A DNA stretch of 64,000 bases from Spisula solida (Eukaryota > Mollusca > Bivalvia > Venerida > Mactridae): NCBI GenBank assembly GCA_947247005.1, contig OX365945.1:12902501-12966500 (forward strand), written 5' to 3'. Below are positions 21,027-33,000 of this stretch, piece after piece; within the stretch, counting starts at the first letter, position 1; the number at the start of each line of letters is the position of its first letter. The notes below the pieces were generated by a model. It made no database searches. It saw only the letters and a list, made by a program, of their open reading frames with translations, and had not been told where the DNA came from. Both the position numbers and the translations under genes were made by a program.

Positions 21027-24000
21027 ACTATATTAGGACAAAGATATTTAACACACAAAGGCAAGACGCAATTACGGATTTGAATGATTTAGATTGCGAT
21101 GGTCTTCAATTCACCTTTCCTATCCAATTTGTTATCATCGTTTTAGTTTTAAAACGTTTAATAATGTAACTATTCAGCAGTGGACAAGTGCAATAACTTA
21201 ACACTATACTTACTATGCACCTCTCTCATAAAGGAACGTGTCGATATACTATATACCTCTCTCTTTGAATGACACATCGAAGAGAATAACTTCGATGAAT
21301 TATTCACGATCGTAGGCGGGTGAATATCCAAATTTTACTCAGATAATTTGTCCCCATTACCATCGTGCTCGCTACAGGGATCCTGCTTTTAAGATACGAG
21401 TTTACCAACGCTAGATTAAAGTAACCCAGTTTTCAAAATATAATTATTGGCTTTCTAATTAACATTAATCAGATAAGTTTTACGGATAAGAGTATTGGAC
21501 ATTCTCACACCTAACATATTACAATGAAACGTTCAGTTTGAAACATTAACACATCGCTCGTGTGTATAGTGTTTTGTAGCAAATTACAACCGATCATGTG
21601 AGGTAATTTGGTGAATGTTTCCGGTAGAAATATTACTACTATATCTCAGAATGCATTCCCCCCGTCCGAATTTGAATCCCGTAGCCAATGCTAACAAAAT
21701 AAAAGACACGAGCGATCAAGTTAGCTCATTCGACAAAGAATAATTATATGTATGCAATTCATTCTTCACTCTTTATATTTGCTTGATTATACGAGAAATA
21801 TTCGCGATTTACTTCAATAAGTTATACCTAGTACATCGTCGGTTCTATATAGTGACATTATAAACCACGGTAGAGAATTGTGATACCATTTCTACTATTT
21901 AATCTAGTAATCATCCAACTCTTGTGATAACTCATATTATTTTACAATAGTATCTTGATTTCTTAGAAATATAAACTATTCATCTCTCTCCTGTTAGTTG
22001 AATCTGGTTCATTTGCTTTGAAATTTACAATGTATTTAATTAGGAACATAATTAAAAGGTATTGACTACTAGCTAAATGAAATCCAGATTTTGCTAATAC
22101 AACTGTGATTTAATGTTCCATCATTTGAGGAGAAGTCAATCCGTAAATTAAGTATTTGGGTACATTGTGATGTGAGTCCGGATGCGGTTGTTTACGGTAC
22201 GTTATTATATGTATTATCTAGATTCGCAAATCGTAAAGTAGTACCGTAATGGGTATGTTCTATTCAAATTGTCTAATCAGCTTTACTATGTTAGTATATA
22301 ATAAATTAAATACTAAATTGCATACTGTAGGAACCCACGCAAGTGACAGACACAATTCGCACCATCCGTATCATTCCACAGAGAGGACGTCATGTACACT
22401 TCAAGCCAAATGTCCTCACAATGATAGACACACTGTATATCCTTTGAAATGAAAATTACAACATTGGAGTTTATCTTGTAGATTGAACATTTCGCGATGC
22501 TTTAGAATTACTTTCAACAAAAACACATTAGCCTGTTCCTTGTAAGCTCTAATACAATGGCGTAAGAGTTGGCAACTTGTTATGTGGGTTCCCCTATACT
22601 AAGGATGGTACAGTTCAGTATAAGTTTGAATCCCAATAAAGGAGCATCTATTTATAAACAGCCTAAATAAACCCAAGCTGTGTAAATTCCTTTCATTTCG
22701 ATCCCGGAGTACAACGCAATTATTTAATGTTTCAAGGAGTTAATATTATTCTAAAAGATAACAATATTTAGACAGGGAAGGCAGCACCAATCTTAGAATA
22801 TAACCTAAATTTCGAGTCAATGAAAACGCCGATACGTGTCTCTTCAATGCTACAATGAATCATTAATATTTTGATCTTAAAAGACGTGACGACATGTCAA
22901 GATTGACGAAAATTTCCATCGTCAATTCGAGATGCAGTAAAAGTAGATTTTAATTTTTAATCATTAAAATGTACTAAGCATGTTTTAAGTATTACATACG
23001 CAACATAGCACGAACTGCTGAACAATTACACAAAAACGACACCCAACTCCGACAGCTTGCCGCCTCAGTCGCTCAAACAAATCCGACATGAACATTATTC
23101 ATTTAACCCTTTTGTATTTGGCTCCTTGTATGCCATTTATTAACAAGTCAAATAGTTCCTGCGAGCAAATGATGTACCGACTTCATTTGACAGAGAATTG
23201 ACACGATCCTCGACCTTCTATCTGCATAATTCAACAGCTGATGTATAAAATTAAGCATGAAAATCTCAAAATTGTGAGAAAAAAATAAGCGCGATAGGCC
23301 GGTAGCTTTCAAATTGGGAACACTATATGCACGATGATTTGACATACGAAATTTATCAACAAATTGTTAAATAATTTCATGTATAACAAACCAATTTTCA
23401 AGACACATAATTGCATATTATGACTCCCTTGTTCCATATAATATTTATATGCTTATAAATAAAACCTCGTATTAGTTCATTAAAGGTATTATCATAAGAC
23501 ATGTTTTCAGTGGTCAACACTATCAAAGATCATAAACCAATTCCGATAATTCCCATCCTCATACATCATTGGTTAGTCAAGTTCCAAGACTACCTATGTT
23601 TCCGACGAAGAATACTCTGGTGAACGAGAATGATAATTCCATGACAATTGACTGGGAAGCGCTGTGCTAATGCAGTCACCTGCTGTTTAGATCCATGGTC
23701 TCAATATTAGCTAGCGCTCACTGAAATTTCGGACAGTTTTGATTTCTTCGGTAAATAAACTATTGCAATGCGACAAAGACCGATGTTATCCGCATGGAAT
23801 TTTGGAATTAGTCTGGTTCACGACATTCTTACAAATGCATCTTTTTTTGGATTGTTTTTTTAAAATCGTAAACCATCGAGAACAGGTCACGTGCCCCTCC
23901 ATGGACCTTTTACTTTATGCTATCCAATATACCTGCTCACTCAAGGCTCGCAGGTAATGACAATCTTTCGGGCATGTATTGCTTCTGTTGTCAGTTGACT

Positions 24001-25340
24001 CTTATTGTATTCTTGAATATATTATTAAAATTTGAACTAAAGAACGAAATCGTTTTCGACAATATTTAAATTATTTCTTCGCTGTATTCACTGCTTTGAA
24101 AAAATACTTACTGTTACAATCAAGCTATATATATATTCATTCGAGCTGCATTGCAGCATAAGATCTTATTAGTTTTTGTCTGATTTAAGAAAACACCATA
24201 CAAATCGAGCAACCATTTTTCACGTTGGGTACCATGGGATAACCATACATATATAGGACACGCCTTCCTCGCTCTCCCCTACTGTAGTGTTAATTGTCCC
24301 GTCGCAAATTTACGTACACATAATTATTGTGATGATTAAATTGGCTCACAGATATACGCGCCGTTTGATTGTCATGATGGGAGATCATTAATAAACAGTG
24401 GGAAAGAAGTTTAGGTTATCTTCGTGATCTATGAGTATGTCTTGTGTAATTGAATGAAGGATCTAACAATTTTTTGTGTAATTGGTTGTCAGATCCGGCC
24501 GATGGGCAGAACGCACATGTTGGACGTTACCGTTCGACTGTCAATATCACGCTTGGGAAAAATGGGGTTTGGGTCCCTTTCCTATAAAACATTCCTGTAA
24601 TATTCTATATACGTTTGGACTGGATACGTAATTGATTATCTTTGGTGTTCCCTAAAATTATATGAATATTTTAAAAACTAGCCAAGCAAAACTGTTAGTA
24701 ACTTCCAAACACATTGTCATTAATATGTTCTTTATAAATATAACTAATTTGATATACATTTAGTGGAATGATCGACGCATATCGAATAACCTGAAGTGTT
24801 CGAAAATAAATGGCGAAACGCATTCATAAGTTGCTCTATAAGATAAAACAATGACACTCATACTAATTAAAATGAAGATGAGAACTACTGCATAGACTAC
24901 ATTTTACTGTAACTAATTAGGTAGATACGGTTAGTGCCCTTGTACTGAGTAATTGAAATACAGTATAATTATGGTGTAATGCATCGCCTTGTTAGAACGC
25001 ATGTATATCTTTTTCTAGGTCGGCGGCTATTTAGGTGGATGGATATCATATGCTGGTGGCAATTCTAGGTGGGTGGCAGTTATCATCAGGCTGGATTGGA
25101 TGCATGGTGGACCCTGGTGTCATCATTTATTCATGTAAAACTGTAATCATGTAGCTCCCAAGCACCGTGAATCTTGTCTGCGAGTTGATACGCCACACAC
25201 GCATCATTTTAAGTGGTCTAATCTGCATTTTCTTCTTCGACTCTTCAAGGACATTGACATTTCAATGATGTAGACTTTACAGGGACATGTAATTTACAAG
25301 GACATTGACTTTACAAGGACTGTTCTCTTTAGAAACATAT
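21027..25340. other. duplicated unit, no gene seen; one tRNA-like patch
   Basis: Blocks at 21370-22120, 24140-24570 and 25020-25340 are well kept in copy 2 (49560-50340, 52300-52690, 53170-53490). A patch at about 22595-22690, with a degraded B-box-like AGTTTGAATCCC followed by AAGCTGTGTAAATTC, matches about 51465-51555 in copy 2. It is probably an old SINE present before the duplication. Short frames (22249, 23148, 23739) are not conserved. Confidence 0.55.
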
Positions 25341-25342
25341 TA

Positions 25343-26548
25343 CGAGAGGTGTTCGAAAAGAAATGCAAATCCATGCATATCTTGGCATATTTAGGGGTTT
25401 TGTGCTTCAAACTTGGTATGTGTACCCATTAGCCCATTGTCTGTACGTGGGTGAAATTCATGCATTATTTTGGTCATAATGTATGTTTAATAAACACTTA
25501 CTAATATATACTAAGCTAAAAAACGTTCAAAATGCGAATCGTCAAACTCACTGAAATTATGCTTTACTAGTATACCAAAGAAGGGTTTAAACATAATTTA
25601 AGTAATAAATTTATGCATGATGAACTTTTTGAGGTAGAATGACATCGTAAGGCATCTGTACGCATTGTAACACTTTAATTGCATGTTTCAAAGTAGGCCA
25701 ATAAAAGTTGAACTGTTAGATGCTCGTACAAGCTCAAGTTTGTCCTAAGTTCACTTTATTTGGTGGAAAATTCTTGAAGTTAACAACATTTGTACCCACT
25801 GATTACCATGCTCATTACGTAGTGCCCAAAATCCCATTTTATTTTAAATGCCAATAAAATATTAAAATAATACCTCCAGTATAAGAATTGTTTACGTAGT
25901 ATAATAAAGGATGGGACATACTCTCATTATAATGAAGCAGAATTATCACGTATGTGCTACCAGAAATTCTAAGAAATCCGTAATTGTAAAACACACACAA
26001 TCACTGATGTAAATGATTCATTTGATTTTCCTCATCCACAAATGTCTTGCAATTCAAAAACCAGAATCAATGGACAAATATGTTCCAAGAAGGTTCTATA
26101 GATATTGTGTGCATGGAAAACTGCAAAAATATTTCATATATCGTCAAATTGTTAAGGAAAAGACCATATGCACATTTCTCATGAAAATGCCTCTTCGAAC
26201 AGGGCTTCTACTGTAAAGTAGCGTTTGATCGAAAAACGCGCGAGAATACTTCATCACCAAGTTTATTATACAGACTTAGTCCTATGTGAATAATTTTAAG
26301 TTCCACGACTTAAATTACATGCAGAAGACAAGAGACACGCTTCCGGGAAACCTATGTGGTCAGCAATATTACAGTGCATGAGTGTTGTACCTTTTGCAGA
26401 TGACAAAACATACCTTTAATCTTGACTTTAAAGGTTGAATTTGTGTACAATGTGTAAAGGAGAGTTCAATGAATGTTTTCTGTGAGTGTCATTGTAAATG
26501 GTTCTGTCAATAAAAAGAGTAAATTGCATTTTTTTCGAACACCCCTGG
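25343..26548. mobile_element. 1.2-kb TIR element flanked by TA, copy A
   Basis: The ends read CGAGAGGTGTTCGAAAAGAA and, reverse-complemented, CCAGGGGTGTTCGAAAAAAA, flanked by TA (25341-25342 and 26549-26550). Copy 2 of the duplication lacks it at this site, where ATTAC joins AAAGTAACC directly. A related copy lies at 40008-41311. TA target and length suggest Tc1/mariner-type. I found no transposase with DDE/D motifs, only short frames (26013-26216), so it is decayed or non-autonomous. Confidence 0.75.
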
Positions 26549-26599
26549 TATTTTAAATGTAAAAACGTGAGCCATCTATCAGATAAATTGGTGCTTTCC

Positions 26600-27368
26600 T
26601 CGATGAATCGTTGAACTTCTTCAACGATCATGTTAAGAACAAATGTCGAATAGCCATGTTGAATTATTTGAGAATAAAAAATATCAGAAAATACTTAACT
26701 AGAGCTGCAACTAAAATTCTAGTTTTACCTTTAGTTATATTTCACCTTGATTATTGTAATGTGATTCTGTATGTAAGAGCAGAAAGTGAAGTTCAAAAGA
26801 TTCAGCGTATTCAAAATATGTGTGCCAAACTTGTTTTATTTTGGAATGAATATGACAGCTCAAACAGGCACGGATTGTGTTGCATTGGTTGCCGGTAAAA
26901 GTTAGGATAAATTCAAATTATTATGATTCATGTACCTCCATGTCTGAAAGAACGTTGAATCAATAAGTACCGAGAATGCAGGGAGGTCGTCTGTAGTGTC
27001 CGACTGATGTTATGTTGTTCCTTTCAACAAATATATAACTTTTAATTGGCCCAGAAACCCTATTGACATTTTCACGAAAAAGCTGAAAACTCACCTTTTT
27101 AGAGATTTATATGAATGCAACTATTTTATCGCTGTAATAAATTGATATTTTAATTACATCATTTTTATATAAATCCTACTTTTATAAATTAGTTCTGGCA
27201 AATGTATTGCATTGTATGGTAACGCTTTATTTTGATTTTATTATTGACTCAGCTCTATAGTATCTTATATTTTTATTTATGCTATTGTTTAATAAATGTT
27301 ACCTCATATTGTACAATCCCTTTGAATATATAGACGTTTTATCAAATAAAATAAACTTAAACTTGAAA
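26600..27368 (+). pseudogene. 3' fragment of a CR1/jockey-type LINE (ORF2 C-terminus)
   Basis: The frame 26611-26898 has the pattern that follows the palm in CR1/jockey-group reverse transcriptases: LRIKNIRKYLTRAATKILV, then HLDYCNVILY, then IQRIQNMCAKLV. It breaks at 26898. The rest is degenerate and ends with AATAAACTTAAACTTGAAAG, a 3' tail typical of such LINEs. It is 5'-truncated and sits next to the TA-flanked element. Both are missing from the paralogous site, so both inserted after the duplication. Confidence 0.8.
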
Positions 27369-28120
27369 GTAACCATTCAAAACATCACTTTTCATAGGGC
27401 AGATAACTTATAACAACCTGGAAATACGTGTTTCCATTTTTCTGGTATCTAACATAATAATATGCTCATATTTATAAACACTTAATTTAGTATACCTCTT
27501 ATAGAATAAGAAGAAAATCATCCTCGGACAGGGAAGGCAATAAAATCAAAAGCACCAAACCAAGAAATACTAAGCAACTATCGCGACACCCCAATCCGAC
27601 AACCTGTCGTCTCAGTCAGTCAAACGTATTGGGGGCCAGAGGCAGAGATTCAAGAACAGACTTAAAGAACGATCACACTCCAGCCTGTTCAATTGTTAAT
27701 GGACTATCATGTATCGTATTTATCCAGATTTTCATTGAAGACTTCCTGTGTATTTCCACATCTTTACAAACAAGAACTATCACCCAATTATCAGTAATCA
27801 CATGTTCTTAGTAAGTTTACTTTCCTGCAAATTATGTCCAAGGTCTGGTAAGATGCTGATTTGGCATTTTGGTAATTTTGTAGGGATTGGAATTCACGAG
27901 TATTTTAAACTTGTTGATGTTTGAAGATCACTCAATTAGGAAAAACTATCAATCCTCTGCACAAAACTTGTAATTGTACAATAAAAGAGAAACTGAACTG
28001 TCTTTCATAATAAATACAAACAACATGGAACCCAACACGAGGTTTTCTAATTTGTTTCGAAATATGTGTTTTTGTTCTTTATTAATGTGTTTTTGCTCAT
28101 TGTCGGTTCAGAAGTATGTC
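27369..28120. other. duplicated unit, no gene seen
   Basis: 27890-28115 matches 53690-53915. The 73-codon frame 27974-28195 runs into the inserted MITE and is not conserved. An ACAGGGAAGGCA word at about 27528 recurs at about 22775 and 48363, and a shorter ACAGGGA form is seen near 60893. Confidence 0.5.
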
Positions 28121-28124
28121 TTAA

Positions 28125-28665
28125 AAGTGTTGCCTCACGAATTGGCGTTTTGCAAAAAAATGAAATTGTCAAATATTCGAGAAATGGTGGTATAGTTGCA
28201 TATATATCCCATAAACAACCACACTGATATTTAAAATAACTTGCTAAACATCGGCATTTTGTAGTTATTTAGCATTTTACATACAAAATTCTATATGGTA
28301 GTAATACCCTAAAAAACTGGTACTAATATCACTTACATTGGTTGAAATTTGTTCGCATTCGATGAAAATGAATTACAAAACGAACAGAATACCTCATTGA
28401 TGTTAACGCTGTAATGTGTTGATGCAACAGTTCAATCACGTGCGATGTACATAACTCACAAAGCATGTTGGAAGGAAACTCTGTAATATTTTTAAAAGGA
28501 AGAAATCCAAGTGGGTGATATCGAGAGTTGTTTAAATTGCTTATTTTGTAATAAATCTTTCAAAAAGCAACTGACAGTGGCTTTCTATTACACAAATCAA
28601 ATAGTTCGTTAGGTAGAAAAATTATGTCATGCTAAATTTTTAGCCGAATCTGTGAGTCCGCACCT
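28125..28665. mobile_element. 541-bp MITE with TTAA target site, copy A
   Basis: TTAA at 28121-28124 and 28666-28669 flanks ends AAGTGTTGCCTCACGAATTGG-type (left) and AGGTGCGGACTCACAGATTC (right, reverse-complemented). Copy 2 has the empty site GTCTTAACGCGTG (about 53908). A related element lies in opposite orientation at 50884-51418. The TTAA target is used by piggyBac and Kolobok transposons; which one applies here is unknown. No coding frame. Confidence 0.82.
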
Positions 28666-30045
28666 TTAACTCGTGTTTAATGTGTGAAATTACGTCCTTT
28701 ACGATGTCTTTAGGGTATTAAAATCTCTCATACCCTGACAGTTGAAGCCACTCCTGTCTGTATCAATATGCACGTAATGACACCAAACCCAGTAATACTG
28801 TCACTCCTGGTAGCGGTCTGAAACTTGATCTGCAACATCTTCCATCTCACATTTTGATCGTTTTCGCTGTTTTTAAAAGAACTTCAGCTGCGTGTTATGT
28901 AAGTTTCGTTTGTTCATTACTCAAGTTAGCTTTCGTGTTAATATCTTCAAGTGGCTATACTGTATACATATAACTGCCACTCAAACTTGTCAAAATAAGT
29001 TTAACACTATTTACGGAATTTCCTAGCAATGTTCGCATCTTATTTCGAAGTTGATTACTTTAATTGAAATTATTCATGGATTTACGTGTTGATCTGCTAT
29101 TGTGATACTACAAATTCGGCATCAAAAGTGCCACCTCTGCCACAAGATGAGCATAAAATAAATATAATATACGTTTGGTTTGATTGAATACGGTAAATAT
29201 CTCATCTTGCAGTGATGCAATGTTAATAGTTTCAAATATTTTTTTTATTCCGAATTTCACCACTACACGATGAGTTATAAGCCGTATTCGTTCAAAACAA
29301 ACATATTATTGTTTATGCTACCACCTTAAGAATAACCTAGCCATGAGTAACAGTCCAACATTTAGCATCATGTGTTTGCTTGTTATAATATTGCAAAGAA
29401 AATTAAAAGTTGGATAAAACAAGCGTCATGTCCGACAATCAAATAAAGTCCAAGATCTCAGATATAATTGCGTATATTAAGACAACATGTCTTATCAATT
29501 CAAACTTATAGAGATACCACATTTCAAAATACCGCTTTCTTTTGTCGGATGGGTTCTCAGCATACTATTATAAATGACGCGAGTCGCAAACTTCTGTCAT
29601 GCATTTATCATTGTTTACCAGACAGTATGTTTTCCTTGCTTACTTTGGGATTTGTTTCCACAGTTGCGTTGTCCATTCATAGAACATGTGCACTTTCCTT
29701 ACATATCGTGTTCAGAATACTAAAACTCATTTCTGTTAAACGTACTAACAGGAGATCAGTTGTCTTTGCAAATGTTGGTTTGTCCATTCACAGGAAATAG
29801 TTTGCTAGCACTTCCCCACAACTGTCTTTATTATGCTGTGAAAGCATCCATGGGTATTCGTGGGGATTCATCACTTTCCTTGATAATTAGACCACCCTAT
29901 TTCCGAAATTAAATTTCATATGTTTAACATACCTTTTCAAAAAAAGCAACCGTATGTACATGTTCTTTATTTATTCAAAACGTATACAACCGAAATAAAA
30001 ATGTTAGTGGATTTATTGTGCTATATCTTATACAAGGTAAGTGAT
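28666..30045. other. duplicated unit, right end of copy 1
   Basis: Matches 53920-54600 and 58365-58680. The 110-codon frame 29468-29800 overlaps well-aligned sequence, but it is broken in copy 2 and interrupted there by a 3.8-kb insertion, so coding is not supported. Confidence 0.6.
28710..28845. other. block conserved in three copies
   Basis: The stretch with GGGTATTAAAATCTCTCATA, CCACTCCTGTCTGTATCAAT and ATGCACGTAATGACACC is very similar at 53955-54070 and recognisable at about 61465-61595. No reading frame is kept in all three, so conservation, if selective, would be non-coding. Confidence 0.6.
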
Positions 30046-30590
30046 TTTGTCCCCGGATCTTTGCTTGCAACTCATTAGCTCATTTTGCAACGGACGTAAT
30101 TGAGTATGAAAGTAGGCATCACCAAAATATAGACTGAAATGTTATTGATAGTTCATTTCTGTTTGCTAAATAATAGGATCATCTCCTGCAACAGACAATT
30201 GTCCACTGAGTCTTAGAAATGACGGTACACTCAATTGTGGACAATCAACAGTGAACAGTCTTTTAATGAAGCAGTCTCATTCAAACAGCTATTGGACTCT
30301 TTTTTTTCATTTCTGACGAGCATTTGTTAACATGATCATTATTAGGACTGCTTCAACAGAGATTAGTTACATTTTATTCATATAATTTTCGCTTGGTTCA
30401 GAATCATTTCCGTGCTAGACAATTACATTCTGGGGGATCTAATGAACACGTGTCTTATTGAACATTCGTTGTGATTGTCAGTGATGGTAATGTGTTAAAG
30501 GTTCTAAAAGAAATGCTGTGATCAATAAATTAACCACGTTTTCTGATGGAAAATCCAGGGCGCGTTTGGTTTGGCTGTTGGTCGGGCTGT
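30046..30590. other. no recognised gene
   Basis: Sequence just beyond the end of copy 1. Nothing supported. Confidence 0.45.
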
Positions 30591-31310
30591 TAGACCATTT
30601 ATGAAAATTTGACCTTTGACCTCCAACTGTGACCTTGACCTCTGAGATAGGAACCTGTGTGTTGGTCATGACACTCCGTCTCATGGAGGTAAACATTCAT
30701 GCACAATATAAGGAAGATTGGTCAATGTAAAAAAGGTATGGTCCGGACATGCTTCAATTTGAACTTTGACCCCCCCCAAACTGTGACCTTGACCTTTGAG
30801 ATAGGAACCTCTGTGTTGGACATATGCCTACGCCTATGCCTACGCCTTCTTGAGGTTAACATTCATGCCAAATATAAGGAAGATTTGTCAATATATGACA
30901 AAGTTATGGTCCGGACAAGCTTCAATTTGACCTCCGACCTCCAACTGTGACCTTGACCTTTGAGATAGGAACCTGTGTGTTTGGCATGACACTCCGCCTC
31001 GTGGAGGTAAACATTTATGCAAAATATAAGGAAGATTGGTCAATGTATGAAAAGGTTATGGTCCGGACATGCTTCAATCTTAACTTTGACCCCAAACTGT
31101 GACCTTGACCTTAGAGATAGGAACCTGTGGATTGAACATGACACTCTGCCTTATAGAGGTTAACATTCATGCCAAATATAAGACAGATTAGTCGAAGCAT
31201 AACAAACAATCGGACGACGCAATCGCGCACGCATGGACTTACGCACGCACTTACGCATGCACATACACCAAAAGTGGCGACTAAGTCTCGCTCACCGCAA
31301 GCGGGCTAGA
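30591..31310 (+). repeat. tandem repeat, about 155-bp units with GTGACCTTGACC
   Basis: Four units have CTGTGACCTTGACC starting at about 30628, 30781, 30945 and 31097 (periods 153, 164 and 152 bp). Each continues with GAGATAGGAACCTGTG, then a CATGACACTC-type word, then ACATTCATGC and TATAAGGAAGATTGGTC. The block closes with a CpG-rich piece (ACGCAATCGCGCACGCATGG) and GCGACTAAGTCTCGCTC. It is related to the units in 17617-18231. Frames through it are not long enough to suggest coding. Confidence 0.85.
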
Positions 31311-32230
31311 CAAAAATCGTTTCCAAGCTATTGTGCGAAATGCTGTATTTACGGGTAAACCTTTCAACAAATAAACAAAAAGCATGATTTATGGGCATCG
31401 GTTGACTTCAATGTAATTAATTAATTTATTTGATAATTCATAACTGTGAAAGGCATAATTATACTGTGTTGCAGCTAAAGACATCAAAATATAGTGCCTG
31501 AACATTACGCTGAGAGTCTTTTTGGAGTAAAATAATATACGAGAACTGTGAATAAAGGATGAAACATCATTATTTTGTTTTGTCTACCCTAAGAAGCCAA
31601 ATATCGCACAATATGTAACAAGAAAGACATCCGTTGTTCGATATGATCCAACAAAATCAATATCCGTGCATATCATTTCCTTTATTGTAAAACTGGTGTT
31701 TATACCTGTACTTTTTATATGATGTCGTCATAATAATTGTTTTGCGTGACGTCAGTAATGTCATTTCAATCGTTTATCATTCCAAATTTTCACAATGTAA
31801 TAGCACGTCACTGGGTTGGAACATTTCGAAAGGCAGGTAAAGTTTTTGGAAACCTTAAAAATTCAACAACACAATTCTATCAAAATTTGAATATGTGAAA
31901 TTTTGGAATCAGGTAAGAAATCGCACAGCATTCATTATAATGTTCTCCGGTGGATTTTATCATGTTTTTACGATCATTATCTTTCCTCTTCTACTTGTTT
32001 TAAATGTCATCCTTTTTAAATAATCGTCCGATTTAAAGCACTTTGAAGTTATAAGTGTAAGCCAGACAGTAAGTGAATATCATTGCATTTTAGAGTTTCC
32101 GTGGTTACGGATTTGTCTAGATTGCGTAATAATTTCAGATTCTTCACTTCCGCTGTTATTAAGTTAGGGTTGGTAGACTAGTCATTTCGGAGCAACTGTT
32201 CGAAAACATAGTCAGAGACTATTGTTGCAT
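31311..32230. other. no recognised gene
   Basis: AT-rich DNA. GTGACGTCAG at about 31747 is an isolated CRE-like site. Nothing else supported. Confidence 0.45.
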
Positions 32231-33000
32231 ACAGAGACATTTTTATTGATTTTTCGAAGTTTTTTAAGAAAGTTGTCAGATTGTTGCAAGCTTAATTATC
32301 AGCGTTCCTTGATTACAGTCGTAACTTATTTGGGCCCCGAAAAATACTTTTGCGATGCCCTAAAGTATCACCCTGTCTGTCCGTCCACATGTTTCATGTT
32401 ATTTTCTTAGTAACTTTAACCATTAAAGGTATCAACTTTAAACATAACCTCACAACAATAGTACGTTATTTTTGACACAGGAGTTATGACCCTTTTCCCC
32501 TTAATAACTAGCCAACCTGCGAAGGGATTTACTTCAAACTTTGAACATATTAACACATGTAACAACATTACGCTATTTTATGGCAAATTAATAACTAAAT
32601 TATGGCCCTTTATAAAATTCTAATGTTCGTCATTTTTCTTTTTTTCCTTAATACCTTGCAAACCATTGAATGTATCTACAGCACAGTACACTATTTTATG
32701 AATAACTCTACCTCCAATAATGGAAGTATTGTTGACCTTTGAATATTCTCGTCATTTTTTTACTTTTTTCTTTATAACTTCAAAACCATAATATCTATTT
32801 AAATGAAACTTGCTATATTTATTGACAGTGATAATACACATATCATAGCAAAGGGCAACAGTTCTCCTTTAATAAATTCTGACTATTGTCCCATTTTCGG
32901 CTTCAAAACTTTAACATTGGTCATAGTTAAAAATCAAAGTACTGAGGTACAGTTACTTGGGGGATAACGCAAATCTTAGGTATTTGATTAATAAGTGTAA
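32231..33000. repeat. decayed dispersed repeat
   Basis: Phrases such as TATGGCCCTT, AACTTTGAACATATTAAC and TAACTTCAAAACCAT recur in loosely spaced, diverged form. They resemble the pattern at 63450-64000, where GGGCCAT and AAGTTTGAAGTAAATATCTT occur. I take it as an old tandem-derived repeat; unit borders cannot be placed. Confidence 0.35.

Larger units (their letters stand above)
10745..30045 (+). repeat. segmental duplication, copy 1 (partner 38320-58680)
   Basis: Colinear, same-orientation similarity to 38320-58680 runs through the whole segment. Anchor pairs by eye: 10780/38350, 11300/38870, 11800/39380, 14970/39720, 15590/42725, 16450/43660, 17300/46765, 18925/48110, 19700/48800, 21370/49560, 24140/52300, 25020/53170, 27890/53690, 28710/53945, 29250/54080 and 29760/58365. 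Identity in conserved blocks looks around 80-90 percent. Most length differences are explained by element insertions in one copy only, listed separately. No conserved protein-coding frame is shared by the copies, so the unit seems to be non-coding or to hold only non-coding parts of a gene. Confidence 0.9.

Noticed and set aside
29468..29800. 110-codon gene in the duplicated unit
   Set aside because: The alignable sequence in copy 2 (54320-54600) has frame-breaking differences, so there is no sign of coding constraint.
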